Source of the DNA: Phenylobacterium deserti
GTDB taxonomy: Bacteria; Pseudomonadota; Alphaproteobacteria; Caulobacterales; Caulobacteraceae
Reading direction: 5' to 3'
Length of the DNA: 64,000 nucleotides
NCBI GenBank assembly: GCA_943332615.1
Contig: CALQQB010000002.1
Location: 1-64,000 of the forward strand
The notes beneath the pieces were generated by a model that was given only the letters and a program-made list of their open reading frames with translations, had not been told where the DNA came from and ran no database searches. Below, one piece after another: positions 56,403-64,000 of the stretch (position 1 is the stretch's first letter; each line of letters starts with the position of its first letter). Made by a program: the position numbers and the translations under genes.

Positions 56403-57149
56403 CTAGCGCCGCGCACGGCCCGAAAACAGCATGTCCGACCAGCGCCACTCGCCGGAGCCCACGGCCAGCCGGGCCGCGCCCGGGCCATCGTTCAGCGACA
56501 GCACGACCAGTCCGCGCACCGGGGTCTTACGGCAGGTTTCCGGTGCGAAGGCCACCTCCCACTGGATCGCCTCGCGCACCGCCGCCAGGCCCGCGCCCTC
56601 CTGGCCCGGATGGCGCACCCACGCGCCGTTCCAGACCATCAGTGCGCGACCGCGGTGCGCCTCGGCGACGGCGGCGCGGACCTGGGGGTCCTTGCGCAAC
56701 GCCGTCTGCAGCCGCCGCGTCATGTTGCATGCGCCGCCCGCTCCACCGGCGCCACCGGCCTGACCGGACTCCGCATTGCCGGCGCCGGCCAGTTCGGCGT
56801 CGCTGACCTCGATCGGCGCCTCCAGCACAGCGATCCTGGCGGCCGGGACCGGGACAACGCTGCGGGGCGGCGCCATTTTTGGCGGACGCGCGACGATGAC
56901 GGCGCGCTTGGGGGGCGCCGGCTTGGCCTTGGGCATGTCCGGCTTGCGCGCTTCCGCAGGCGCCGGCGACGGTGGAGGTGGTGGGATCGGATCGACCAGC
57001 TGCACCACCATCGGCGGCGGATCGACCACCGGCGGCGGGTCTGGCTGGGCGCCGACCAGCAGCGCCAGAACCGCCACGTGGCCCAGGGTGCACCCAGCGG
57101 CGACAAGCGCATGCCGGCCGTCGACCCTTCCGCGCCCAGCCCGGAACAT
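56403..57149 (-). CDS. TonB-like envelope protein with an unusual C-terminal domain
   Basis: A 248-residue protein built like TonB in its first half: a basic start, one membrane helix (LVAAGCTLGHVAVLALLVGA), then a Pro/Lys/Ala-rich periplasmic spacer (DPIPPPPPSPAPAEAR, PKAKPAPPKR). The C-terminal 110 residues do not resemble the TonB receptor-contacting domain as I know it; they hold a Gly/Ala stretch, two cysteines (GGACNMTRR and APETCRKTP) that could pair, and WEVAFAPE. It starts four bases after the OmpA-like gene's stop, so the two probably work together. Function unknown. Confidence 0.7.
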   Translation of the reverse strand: MFRAGRGRVDGRHALVAAGCTLGHVAVLALLVGAQPDPPPVVDPPPMVVQLVDPIPPPPPSPAPAEARKPDMPKAKPAPPKRAVIVARPPKMAPPRSVVPVPAARIAVLEAPIEVSDAELAGAGNAESGQAGGAGGAGGACNMTRRLQTALRKDPQVRAAVAEAHRGRALMVWNGAWVRHPGQEGAGLAAVREAIQWEVAFAPETCRKTPVRGLVVLSLNDGPGAARLAVGSGEWRWSDMLFSGRARR

Positions 57150-57152
57150 CGG

Positions 57153-57743
57153 CTACGACAGGACGATCAGCACCACCCGCCGGTTGGCCTGGCGACCGAC
57201 CTTGTCCTTGTTCGGTGCGACCGGCGCGTCGGGACCGTACGAGATCGTGCTTATCCGGTTCAGCGGTACGCCGTGCTGGTTCAGGTAGCGACGTACGGTC
57301 TCGGCCCGCTGTTCGCCCAGCCGGTAGTTCAGGTCCTTGGCGCCGGTGGCGTCCGTGTGGCCCTGGACCTCCACATAGACGTTCCGGTTCTCGCTCTTCA
57401 GCTTATCGGCCAGCGAGTCGAGCCGGGCCTGGGCTTCGGGAGACAGGTCGGCCTTGGCCAGGCTGAACTTCATGCTGTCGTCGGACAGAACCTCCGAATA
57501 GAGGAACTTGCCCTCGGCCAGCTTGCCGGCGGCGATGGCGCGATCGAGGGCATCCTTGGCGGTGCCCTCGACGGCGATCAGGTGGGTGTCGGTGGTGTCG
57601 ACCCGCGAATTGACCGTGTCCACTCGGGAGCCGACGACCGCCGCCTGCTCGCGAACAAACCCTTTGGTGGCGCAGCCGCCGAGGCCGGCGACGCTCAGCA
57701 TCATCGCTCCCGCGATCACTGCTCTGGATCCAAGCTGGATCAT
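57153..57743 (-). CDS. OmpA-family lipoprotein
   Basis: A 196-residue lipoprotein (lipobox LGGC). After a helical region (VDTVNSRVDTTDTHL, coiled-coil-like) comes an OmpA C-terminal peptidoglycan-binding domain: VEVQGHTDATGAKDLNYRLGEQRAETVRRYL and the conserved arginine in GRQANRRVVLIVLS. It anchors the outer membrane to the cell wall, and its helical spacer may reach across the periplasm. It is coupled to the downstream TonB-like gene. Confidence 0.9.
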   Translation of the reverse strand: MIQLGSRAVIAGAMMLSVAGLGGCATKGFVREQAAVVGSRVDTVNSRVDTTDTHLIAVEGTAKDALDRAIAAGKLAEGKFLYSEVLSDDSMKFSLAKADLSPEAQARLDSLADKLKSENRNVYVEVQGHTDATGAKDLNYRLGEQRAETVRRYLNQHGVPLNRISTISYGPDAPVAPNKDKVGRQANRRVVLIVLS

Positions 57744-57990
57744 TTAAGCTCCTTCGTTGCGTTGGAGCCCCACCCCGTACGCGCCTACTGCCGCCTTGAA
57801 TCAGGGGCGAAAGGGGCCGTTTTCGGGCGCAGCTTGGCCGTAGGTCGGCGAAGACCGGCTCACACGGCAAGGCTTTCGCCAATCCCGGGCGCGCGACAGG
57901 ACGGCGCCCAGTTCCCTTTACCGGCGCCGGCACAGGCCCTAGGCAGTGGCCGAAGGCCTCGCTTGGCCGCCGCAGACGGAACCGCCACAA

Positions 57991-58923
57991 ATGTCCTCCG
58001 GACTGGTCGCCTTGCTGGACGATGTGGCCGGCATCGCCAAGCTGGCGGCCGCGTCCCTTGACGACGTGGCGGGCGCCGCCAGCAAGGCCGGGGTGAAGGC
58101 CGCCGGCGTGGTGGTGGACGACACCGCTGTCACGCCCGGCTACGCGATGGGCTTCACGCCGGAACGCGAGCTGCCGATCGTCTTCAAGATCGCGCTGGGC
58201 TCACTGCGCAACAAGTTCCTGATCCTGCTTCCGGGCGCCCTGGGGCTCAGCGCCTTCGCGCCCTGGGCGATCACGCCGGTGCTGATGCTCGGCGGCGGCT
58301 ACCTGGCCTTTGAGGCTACCGAGAAGATTCTTGAGGCGCTGCACGGCGAAGACACCGGCGACGTCGTGGAAGAGCTGGCCCTGAGTTCGGCCGAGTTGGA
58401 GACGCAGAAGATCGCCGGCGCGGTGCGCACCGACCTGATCCTGTCGGCCGAGATCATGGCCATCTCGCTGGGCGAGGTGTCGGACCAGCCGCTGCTGATG
58501 CAGGCCGCGGCCCTGGCCGTGGTCAGCGTGGCCCTGACCGTCGGCGTCTACGGCGTGGTCGGGCTGATCGTGAAGATGGACGACATCGGCCTACATCTGG
58601 CCCGGCGCGACTCACGGGCCGCGAAGGCGGTGGGCGCGGCGCTGGTGCGCGGCATGCCGGTGGTGATGGACCTGCTGACCCAGGTGGGGACGGCGGCCAT
58701 GCTGTGGGTCGGTGGCGGCATCCTGGTCCACGGCCTTGAGCACTTCCACCTCACGCCCCTGCCCGACTGGCTGGAGGCCGCCTCGCATTGGGCGGGCCAG
58801 GCGCCGTTGGTCGGGCCGCTGACGGCCTGGGCCACGTTCGCGGCCGGCTCGGCGGTGGTCGGGCTGGTGGTGGGCGGCGTCATCGCCGGGGCCTTGCACC
58901 TGGTTCCGCGGAAAGCCCACTGA
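57991..58923 (+). CDS. DUF808 inner-membrane protein
   Basis: A 310-residue membrane protein of the YedI/DUF808 family: MSSGLVALLDDVAGIAKLAAASLDDVAG at the N-terminus, then about five to six hydrophobic segments (FLILLPGALGLSAFAPW, VLMLGGGYLAFE, AVVSVALTVGVYGVVGLIV, and two near the C-terminus). The start at 57991 matches the family; a GTG 15 codons upstream is unlikely. Transport function is suspected for the family but not known. Confidence 0.9.
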   Translation: MSSGLVALLDDVAGIAKLAAASLDDVAGAASKAGVKAAGVVVDDTAVTPGYAMGFTPERELPIVFKIALGSLRNKFLILLPGALGLSAFAPWAITPVLMLGGGYLAFEATEKILEALHGEDTGDVVEELALSSAELETQKIAGAVRTDLILSAEIMAISLGEVSDQPLLMQAAALAVVSVALTVGVYGVVGLIVKMDDIGLHLARRDSRAAKAVGAALVRGMPVVMDLLTQVGTAAMLWVGGGILVHGLEHFHLTPLPDWLEAASHWAGQAPLVGPLTAWATFAAGSAVVGLVVGGVIAGALHLVPRKAH

Positions 58924-58932
58924 GATCCAGCC

Positions 58933-59121
58933 CTAGCTGCGCAGACTCCGCACGCAGGCTTTCAGCAGGGCCGCGCGACCTGGCGGAAGATCCGGTTCGC
59001 CCAGTTCCTGCTTTGCGCCCGCCAGCGCCTCACCGCGGTGGCGGACGCCGAGGTTCCAGACTTCCGCGCGGACCTCGGCCTTCGTCGGGCCGAGGCCGTT
59101 CTGCCAGGGGAAAAGGCCCAC
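58933..59121 (-). CDS. Small protein of unknown function
   Basis: A 62-residue basic/hydrophilic protein (MGLFPWQNGLGPTKAEVRAEVW...LLKACVRSLRS) with predicted helices and no signal peptide. Codon use is normal for the genome. It converges on the DUF808 gene, ten bases apart. I do not recognise the family. Confidence 0.5.
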   Translation of the reverse strand: MGLFPWQNGLGPTKAEVRAEVWNLGVRHRGEALAGAKQELGEPDLPPGRAALLKACVRSLRS

Positions 59122-59304
59122 GCCTCAGCCGCGGCGCCGGCGTGTGCTGCGGCTGTCGTTAAGGGTCGAGCGCGGAACCGCGGGCGCCGACCGCCCGGTG
59201 GAGCGCGGATCGTTAACGTCGCGCCGGGGTGGCTGAGGCGGATTACTCGGGAAGTGGGCCATGGAGAGCTCTTTCGTCGGTCGGAGGGCGAAATGGTTCG
59301 GCGG

Positions 59305-59490
59305 CTACTGGCCAGATCCGAGAGGGTTTGGCGCGCGGGCGGCTCTGCGGCCGGCCAGCCGCTCGCTCGCCTCGCGCAACCGTCCCAGCTCGGCGTTCAG
59401 GTCGGAGATGTCGATCTCGGCCTGGGCCAGGCGCTGCTTGAGGTAGGTGTTCTCGCGGGCAAGGTCGGCCGGTGGACGCTCGGCGGTCAT
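59305..59490 (-). CDS. Small coiled-coil protein of unknown function
   Basis: A 61-residue protein whose core (ARENTYLKQRLAQAEIDISDLNAEL and the next 15 residues) has a clean heptad pattern for a short parallel coiled coil; the tail is basic. ATG 59490. The same frame stays open far upstream, but that part is antisense to the SDR and DUF302 genes. Similar small coiled-coil proteins are, to my recollection, common in Caulobacteraceae; function unknown. Confidence 0.55.
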   Translation of the reverse strand: MTAERPPADLARENTYLKQRLAQAEIDISDLNAELGRLREASERLAGRRAARAPNPLGSGQ

Positions 59491-59910
59491 GTGCGTCGCG
59501 CCGGCCGGTTGGCGGCGATGATGCAGAACAGCATGGGCATGGGGCAGGCTCGAGGGACGCCGAGCCGGGAACTGATCGACCGCTTGGCTGGCGGCACGTC
59601 TCCGACGGCGTACGGGTTTCATATGCGCGCTCGCGGGGCCAATAGCCATGGCCGCGCTGACGCGACAGCCCGGACGCAAACGGCGCGCCACCCGACTGGA
59701 TGACGCGCCGCCTGCGTGTCGATGGATAGGTCCGACGGTCGCCACTTCGAGGGACGGGAGAAAGCGCGGCGGCCGTCGGTCAGGGGAAGGTGCCGGGTGG
59801 CGGCTGAACCGTGGATGAACCGAAAGGCTCGCCAGCGCCCGGGTGTTTGTGGTCTCACGGGGCCAGCGAGTTGGCGGCTTCGCCACGACAGACCATCGGA
59901 GACCTTCGCC
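59491..59910. other. Non-coding stretch before the SDR gene
   Basis: About 420 bases without a convincing gene; open frames on both strands are arginine-rich and lack codon bias. The promoter of the SDR gene should be here. No notable dyads or repeats were seen. Confidence 0.45.
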
Positions 59911-60654
59911 ATGACCATCCTCATCACCGGCGGGACCAAGGGCATCGGGCTGGCGATCGCCGAACAGCTGGCGGGTCGGGGCGAACCCATGGTGCTGGGC
60001 TATCACAGCGACGCGGCGGCGGCGGGCCAGGCGGTGACCCGGCTGGCCGCCCTGGGCGCGCAGGTCTCGGCGGTGCGGGCCGACGTGGGCGACGTCGAGG
60101 GCGCCGCCACCCTGGTGGAGGCCTGCGCGGGCCTGGCGCCCGGGCCGCTGCACATCGTCCACAGCGCCGCGATGATCTATCCCACCGCCCTGCTGGAGGC
60201 CGACCTCGGGATCTTCACCCAGGCGATCCAGACCAACGGCCTGTCCCTGCTCTACCTGGTGCAGCAGGCCTTGCCGCAGCTGGCGCGGGGCAGCGGCATC
60301 GTGTTCATCTCCAGCGCCGGCGCGCGCTCGACCCTGGCCAACTACGGCGCGCTGGGCTGCGGCAAGGCGCTGGCGGAGAGCCTCATCCGCTACCTGGTCC
60401 CCGAGCTGGCGCCGCGCGGGGTGACCATCAACGCCGTGGCGCCCGGGCTGGTGGCGACCACCTCGGTGGCGCGGATGGCCGGCAGCGAGGCGGCAGCCGA
60501 GCGGGTGCTGGAGCGCGGCGCCCGGGCCAACCCGTCGGGGCGGCTGACCGAGGGCGCGGACTATGCCGCGGTGGTGGACTTCCTGCTCAGCCCGGCGGCG
60601 GCCTTCGTGCAGGGCCAGGTGATCCACGCCAACGGCGGCGCCTGGGTGGGCTGA
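59911..60654 (+). CDS. Short-chain dehydrogenase with FabL-type active site
   Basis: A 247-residue Rossmann-fold NAD(P)-dependent reductase: cofactor loop TGGTKGIGLAIA, and a C-terminal GQVIHANGGAWVG. The usual YxxxK pair is replaced by NYGALGCGKAL, i.e. Tyr and Lys six residues apart (Y-x6-K), and the NNAG motif by VHSAAM. Both features recall FabL-type enoyl-ACP reductases (Bacillus FabL: NYTTVGVSKAAL). An enoyl-thioester reductase is thus a better guess than a 3-oxoacyl-ACP reductase. ATG 59911. Confidence 0.85.
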   Translation: MTILITGGTKGIGLAIAEQLAGRGEPMVLGYHSDAAAAGQAVTRLAALGAQVSAVRADVGDVEGAATLVEACAGLAPGPLHIVHSAAMIYPTALLEADLGIFTQAIQTNGLSLLYLVQQALPQLARGSGIVFISSAGARSTLANYGALGCGKALAESLIRYLVPELAPRGVTINAVAPGLVATTSVARMAGSEAAAERVLERGARANPSGRLTEGADYAAVVDFLLSPAAAFVQGQVIHANGGAWVG

Positions 60655-60744
60655 GCCGCCCCGCCCCGCGCGGTGCCCAGTGTGCGCGAGGTCAATGCGG
60701 CCCCGGCGATCCGGCCCAGTCTGCGCCGCAAGAAGGAGACCGCC

Positions 60745-61131
60745 ATGAGCTATTACGTCGCCACCACCCTCAACCAGCCGTTCGAGGCCACCGTCGCCGC
60801 CACTCGCGAGGCCCTGGCGCAGGAGGGCTTCGGGGTGATCACTGAGATCGACGTGCAGAAGACGATGCAAGCCAAGCTGGGCCTGGCCTTCCGCCCCTAC
60901 CTGATCCTGGGCGCCTGCAACCCGGCGCTGGCGCACGCGGCCCTCATGCTGGAGGACAAGGTGGGAACCATGCTGCCCTGCAATGTGGTGGTGCAGGACG
61001 TGGGCGGCGGCCGCACGGAGGTGGCGGCCATCGACCCGGTGGCCTCGATGGCGGCCATCGACAACCCGACGCTGAAGACGGCGGCGGCCGAGGTGGGGGC
61101 CAAGCTGCGGGCGGCGATCGGGCGGCTTTAG
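60745..61131 (+). CDS. DUF302 protein
   Basis: A 128-residue protein of the DUF302 family: paired phrases VAATREALAQEGFGVITEIDVQKTM and YLILGACNPALAHAALMLEDKVGTMLPCNVVV are diagnostic. The fold is a small alpha/beta dimer; two cysteines are conserved in the family. Function is not established. Starts at ATG 60745 after AAGGAGA. Confidence 0.9.
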   Translation: MSYYVATTLNQPFEATVAATREALAQEGFGVITEIDVQKTMQAKLGLAFRPYLILGACNPALAHAALMLEDKVGTMLPCNVVVQDVGGGRTEVAAIDPVASMAAIDNPTLKTAAAEVGAKLRAAIGRL

Positions 61132-61256
61132 GCGCGGCGCGGGCGCCACGCCGGGGCGCCGGTCCGTGGTCGCGAGCACGACGCGGGGCCTGCCGCGCCT
61201 TTCCCGCGCCGGGCGGACGTGGCTATCGTGGGGGCGCGCGCAGGAGAGCCGGACGG

Positions 61257-61724
61257 ATGACGACCTTGATCTGGGGCGTGAAGCAGAGCTTCCGCAACTA
61301 TGTGGAGATGAGCGGCGGGACGATCACGGTGTCGGCTGGGGCGACGCAGACGGAGGGCGGCGAGATCGCGTTCCCGGCGGCGCCCGACAGCGACCTGGAC
61401 GTAGACGGCGGCGCGCTGGGCGGGACCGGCCGGTTCGTGGGCGAGGTCAGGTTTCAGGCGCATGGCGGCATGCTTTCGGTGGCGCTGTTCGATCCGGGGA
61501 TCGAGGTGGGCGCCGAGGGCCCTGCCCTCACCGTGGCCGACAGCGCCGCCCGCACAAGGCGGGTGACGTTCGCCAAGCTGGACCTGGCGGGCATGGCGGC
61601 GGGGCCGGACGGGTCGGTGACCCTGCCGGCGACGATCACGCTCGATGGGATGTTCATCCTGGGGGATCACTACCCGCCGGGGACGGTGCTGGATCCGGTG
61701 CAGCTGGTGGCAGGACCGGCCTAA
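61257..61724 (+). CDS. Single-domain HtaA-like protein
   Basis: A 155-residue protein that consists almost wholly of one HtaA domain: LIWGVKQSFRNYVE, GRFVGEVRFQAHGGMLSVALFDPGIEV, and a terminal YPPGTVLDPVQL. In Corynebacterium HtaA domains bind haem on the cell surface. Here there is no signal peptide, membrane anchor or second copy. GGAG precedes ATG 61257 by ten bases. No haem-uptake gene is adjacent, so haem binding is inference. Confidence 0.75.
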   Translation: MTTLIWGVKQSFRNYVEMSGGTITVSAGATQTEGGEIAFPAAPDSDLDVDGGALGGTGRFVGEVRFQAHGGMLSVALFDPGIEVGAEGPALTVADSAARTRRVTFAKLDLAGMAAGPDGSVTLPATITLDGMFILGDHYPPGTVLDPVQLVAGPA

Positions 61725-61738
61725 CGCTGCAGCAATGT

Positions 61739-61865
61739 CCGCTGATCCCGGCGAAGGCCTGGACCCAGATGGGATAGCTTGAAAGTGGGGTCTGTGGGCG
61801 CTGAGCGCCTCCAACCCGCATGCCCGTCTTGAGATCTGGCCCCCGGCCTTCGCCGGGATGAGCGG
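61739..61865. repeat. CCGCTCATCCC palindromic repeat, copy 2
   Basis: The 21-base arm at 61739-61759 (CCGCTGATCCCGG...) and its inverse at 61845-61865 (...CCGGGATGAGCGG) differ by one base and flank 85 bases without a gene. The arms contain the same CCGCTCATCCC/GGGATGAGCGG core as the repeat at 29508-29550. Confidence 0.65.
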
Positions 61866-61989
61866 ATTGAATATGGGCCTCAGCCGGTCTCGGGGCGGCC
61901 AGGCAGCGGGTGTTCCGGGACGGGGTATCGGGACAGGCCGAGGGCGTGCGATCCTGGCCCCGAGGCATCGCAGCACGGGAGATCGAGGT

Positions 61990-62859
61990 TTGGACGCAGC
62001 GGCGACGGCGGTGGAGGAAACGCGGTTCCGGTACGAGGGCGCCGACGGCACGGGCCTGGCAGGGTTCGTCTGGCGGAGCGCCGGGGCCACGCCCCGGGCG
62101 GTGCTGCAACTGGCGCATGGGGCGGGCGAGCACGCCGGGCGCTACCGCGAGGCGCTGGCGCCGCTGGTCCGGGCCGGCGTGGTGATCTACGCGGCCGACC
62201 ATCGCGGCCACGGCCAGACCGGCGGCATGAGCCACCTGGGCGACTTCGGTCCGGGCGGAGCTGCGGCGGCGGTGGACGACATGGCCGTGCTGGCCAGGCG
62301 GGCGCGGGCGGAGACCCCCGGCCTGCCGCTGATCCTGATGGGGCATTCGATGGGCGCCATGTTCGCCCAGGCCTGGCTGCTAGAGCATTCACAGCTGATC
62401 GACGCCCTGGTGCTGTCGGGCACCGCCGGTCCGGGGCCCCGGATGGCGGGCGGACCCAATAGCGTCTACGCCAACCCGCGCACCGACTACGACTGGCTGA
62501 GCCGCGACGCCGCTGAAGTCGACCGCTACATCGCCGACCCGTTCTGCGGCATCCAATTCACCAAGGCCAGCGCCGCCAGTTTCGCCGCCCTGCGCGAGCG
62601 GGCGCTGACGCCGGAGGCCCTGGCCGGCGTGACGCGGGGCCTGCCGGTCTATGTGTTCGTGGGCGACGAGGACCCGATCAACCAGAATCTGGAACGCCTC
62701 ACGCCCCTGGTGGACGCCTACCGCGCGGCGGGCCTGGACGTGACGCTCAAGGTCTACCCCGGCGGCCGGCACGAGATGCTGAACGAGACCAACCGGGCGG
62801 AGGTGGTGGCGGACCTGGCGGCGTGGATCGAGGGGGTGGTGGGGCGGTTGGTGGCGTGA
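61990..62859 (+). CDS. Alpha/beta hydrolase, monoacylglycerol-lipase type
   Basis: A 289-residue hydrolase. Visible: LQLAHGAGEHAGRY (oxyanion region), YAADHRGHGQTGG, the nucleophile elbow GHSMGAMFA near residue 120, catalytic Asp in VGDEDPINQ, and His in GGRHEMLNE. This matches lysophospholipase/monoacylglycerol lipases. The start is set at TTG 61990 with GGGAG nine bases upstream; the frame continues upstream into the palindromic repeat and is unlikely to be translated there. Confidence 0.87.
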   Translation: MDAAATAVEETRFRYEGADGTGLAGFVWRSAGATPRAVLQLAHGAGEHAGRYREALAPLVRAGVVIYAADHRGHGQTGGMSHLGDFGPGGAAAAVDDMAVLARRARAETPGLPLILMGHSMGAMFAQAWLLEHSQLIDALVLSGTAGPGPRMAGGPNSVYANPRTDYDWLSRDAAEVDRYIADPFCGIQFTKASAASFAALRERALTPEALAGVTRGLPVYVFVGDEDPINQNLERLTPLVDAYRAAGLDVTLKVYPGGRHEMLNETNRAEVVADLAAWIEGVVGRLVA

Positions 62860-62885
62860 GGCTCAGTGGCGCGTCATACTGAGAT

Positions 62886-62895
62886 CATATATATG
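62886..62895. promoter_or_regulatory. CATATATATG palindrome ahead of the toxin-antitoxin pair
   Basis: A perfect ten-base AT-only-core palindrome 31 bases before the antitoxin start, in otherwise GC-rich DNA. It is well placed as a -10 region and operator for autorepression by the ribbon-helix-helix antitoxin. Confidence 0.45.
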
Positions 62896-62926
62896 TTGTC
62901 TGCACCTCAACCCTGCGAGACCCGTC

Positions 62927-63205
62927 ATGCCGAAGGATGCAGCTTTCACGATGAAGCTTGAGCCCGAATTGCGGGACGCCTTCATGGCGGCGGCCGACGC
63001 GGCGCACCGGCCGGCGTCCCAGGTGGTGCGCGAACTGATGCGGGAGTTCGTGCAGCGTCAGGATGAGGCGCGCGACTACGACGCCTTCGTGCGGCGCAAG
63101 GTTGAGGCCGCCCGCGCCGAGAGGGCGGCGGGCGACGGCGTGCCCGACGAGGTTGTCGAGGCCGAATTCGCCGCGCGGCGCGCCAAGGCGACGCGGCCGG
63201 CGTGA
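62927..63205 (+). CDS. Ribbon-helix-helix antitoxin (ParD-like)
   Basis: A 92-residue protein. The first 50 residues are a ribbon-helix-helix DNA-binding unit (TMKLEPELRDAFMAAADAAHRPASQVVRELM); the remainder is a charged, probably disordered tail that should cover the toxin. It overlaps the toxin gene by four bases (GTGA), the usual arrangement for a type II module. Confidence 0.85.
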   Translation: MPKDAAFTMKLEPELRDAFMAAADAAHRPASQVVRELMREFVQRQDEARDYDAFVRRKVEAARAERAAGDGVPDEVVEAEFAARRAKATRPA

Positions 63206-63486
63206 GGGTCGTCTGGATGCCGCGGGCCCGACGCGACCGGGACGATATCTGGACCTACATCGCCGCCGACGACCCCGCCGCCGCGGCTCGCATGGACCAA
63301 CGCTTCAGCGATGCCGCAGCCAGCCTCGCGGATATGCCCCTGCGTGGCCGTCCCAGCGCCGCGCCGGGGACGCGCGAGTTGATTCCGCACCGCAGCTATC
63401 GTCTGATCTACGAGGTGGAGGGCGAGACCGTCTGGTTGCTGGCGCTGGTGCATACCGCGCGAGCGTGGCCGCCGGTTGGGGCGTGA
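63202..63486 (+). CDS. ParE/RelE-superfamily toxin
   Basis: A 94-residue toxin from GTG 63202: VVWMPRARRDRDDIWTYIAADDP, MPLRGRPSAAPGTRELIPHRSYRLIYEVEGE and VLALVHTAR-like end are typical of ParE/RelE. The SYRLIYEV phrase and length favour ParE, whose targets include DNA gyrase, but a RelE-type mRNA interferase role cannot be excluded. Coupled to the antitoxin gene by a four-base overlap. Confidence 0.87.
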   Translation: MRVVWMPRARRDRDDIWTYIAADDPAAAARMDQRFSDAAASLADMPLRGRPSAAPGTRELIPHRSYRLIYEVEGETVWLLALVHTARAWPPVGA

Positions 63487-63601
63487 GGCGAGGCAGGGAA
63501 AACTGGCGCAGACTTCGCGCCGACGGCGTGGCGCGGATGGTGCGGAAGTGAGGGCCTGGGGCCTGGATATCCTGTCCCCGCCTTTCGAGCGGAGGTTGGC
63601 G

Positions 63602-64000
63602 GTGGGCAGAGCGGGGATGATCGCGGGGTGCGTGGCGTTGGCGGCCGTTGCGGCGGAGTCCAGCGCAGCGGGGGCCAGCGCAGCGGGGGCGCCTCGGACA
63701 TCCCCTGCCCCGCCCCCTGCCGACCTGACCGGCACCTGGACCAACGCCTGGTACACCGACCTGCAGCGGCCGAAGGATTTCAAGGCCCTGGTCGCCACGC
63801 CGGCCGAGGCCGAGGCCTATGAGGCGCCACGCCGTGCGCTGAACGGGATGATCGTCGACAAGGACGACGCGCTGGGCCAGGCGGCCTCGGAGTTCAACGA
63901 CAAGGGCCCGGGGCTGGCGCGCATCCGCGGCGAGATCCGCACCTCGTGGATCACCGACCCGGCCGACGGCAAGGTCCCGTTCACCCAGGAGGCCAAGGCG
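63602..64000 (+). CDS. Secreted protein of unknown function, paralogue of 209-1237 (partial)
   Basis: An open frame of 133 codons running off the window. GTG 63602 follows GGAGG by six bases; an ATG five codons on (63617) is an alternative. A signal-like segment (MIAGCVALAAVAAESSAAG) leads to a proline-rich linker and then DLTGTWTNAWYTDLQRP, IRGEIRTSWITDPADGKVPF. These align with the mature part of the protein at 209-1237. Function unknown. Confidence 0.75.
   Translation, partial: MGRAGMIAGCVALAAVAAESSAAGASAAGAPRTSPAPPPADLTGTWTNAWYTDLQRPKDFKALVATPAEAEAYEAPRRALNGMIVDKDDALGQAASEFNDKGPGLARIRGEIRTSWITDPADGKVPFTQEAKA

Noticed and set aside
59619..59990. A 123-codon minus-strand frame in the gap before the SDR gene
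   Set aside because: Its composition is random for this genome, and it overlaps the SDR start in antisense with no recognisable motif.
59491..61179. Upstream part of a 624-codon minus-strand frame
   Set aside because: It is antisense to the SDR and DUF302 genes, both of which have clear motifs; only its last 61 codons (59305-59490) look like a gene.

Overview
The window is a GC-rich alphaproteobacterial chromosome segment, most likely from the Caulobacteraceae (Phenylobacterium or Caulobacter type). This inference rests on several family-typical features: an RNase E whose last residues are a GWW motif; an M23 peptidase gene overlapping a bactofilin gene; an NDUFA12 gene next to a DUF2155 gene; an aroQ-accB-accC-aat order; and the absence of plasmid or phage backbone genes. 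Nearly all space is coding, on both strands. No tRNA, rRNA or CRISPR array was seen.

Layout. 1-148 looks like the end of an IS481-type insertion sequence running off the left edge. 209-4501 (minus) holds a secreted unknown protein, a Baeyer-Villiger-type flavin monooxygenase and anmK. 4675-8223 (plus) holds tyrS, a Bcp peroxiredoxin, an M23 endopeptidase and bactofilin. 8401-13360 (minus) is a translation and cell-wall block: prfB with an intact programmed +1 frameshift site, a class A penicillin-binding protein and an AmiC-like amidase. 13820-23492 (plus) holds rne, an M48/TPR protease, a DsbA-like lipoprotein, an FAD oxidoreductase, an aldehyde dehydrogenase and a 14-helix MFS exporter. 23489-29600 is an accessory region: the last codons of a lost TonB-dependent receptor, a small membrane protein, about 600 bases of non-coding DNA rich in dyads, an unknown protein and a large glycine-rich autotransporter. 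29610-34763 is core metabolism: thiG/thiS, aroQ-accB-accC-aat, then DUF2155 and NDUFA12 in the opposite direction.

34945-45682 holds a diverged homologue of the B12-dependent ribonucleotide reductase NrdJ that appears to have lost its catalytic cysteines, a secreted pentapeptide-repeat protein, aspS, two overlapping amidohydrolase genes (the second without metal ligands), a class-C beta-lactamase-fold hydrolase and a TauD-type dioxygenase. 45814-51083 is a surface-protein locus (nidogen/Calx-beta protein plus a haemagglutinin-type exoprotein) followed by a frameshifted response-regulator gene. 51426-57743 holds a cytochrome c, a P450, an enoyl-CoA hydratase, an MliC-like protein, a second Baeyer-Villiger-type monooxygenase and a TonB-like/OmpA-like envelope pair. 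The P450/hydratase/monooxygenase group looks catabolic and carries repeated GGTTCA/TGAACC dyads. 57991-64000 is a run of small genes: DUF808, an SDR with a FabL-type active-site spacing, DUF302, a lone HtaA domain, an alpha/beta hydrolase, a ParD/ParE-type toxin-antitoxin pair and the start of a second copy of the secreted protein seen at 209.

The most unusual items are the NrdJ-like pseudoenzyme, the amidohydrolase pair, the nidogen/haemagglutinin locus without a visible transporter, and the accessory region at 23.5-29.6 kb. Family assignments come from recognising motifs by eye; no database search was run.
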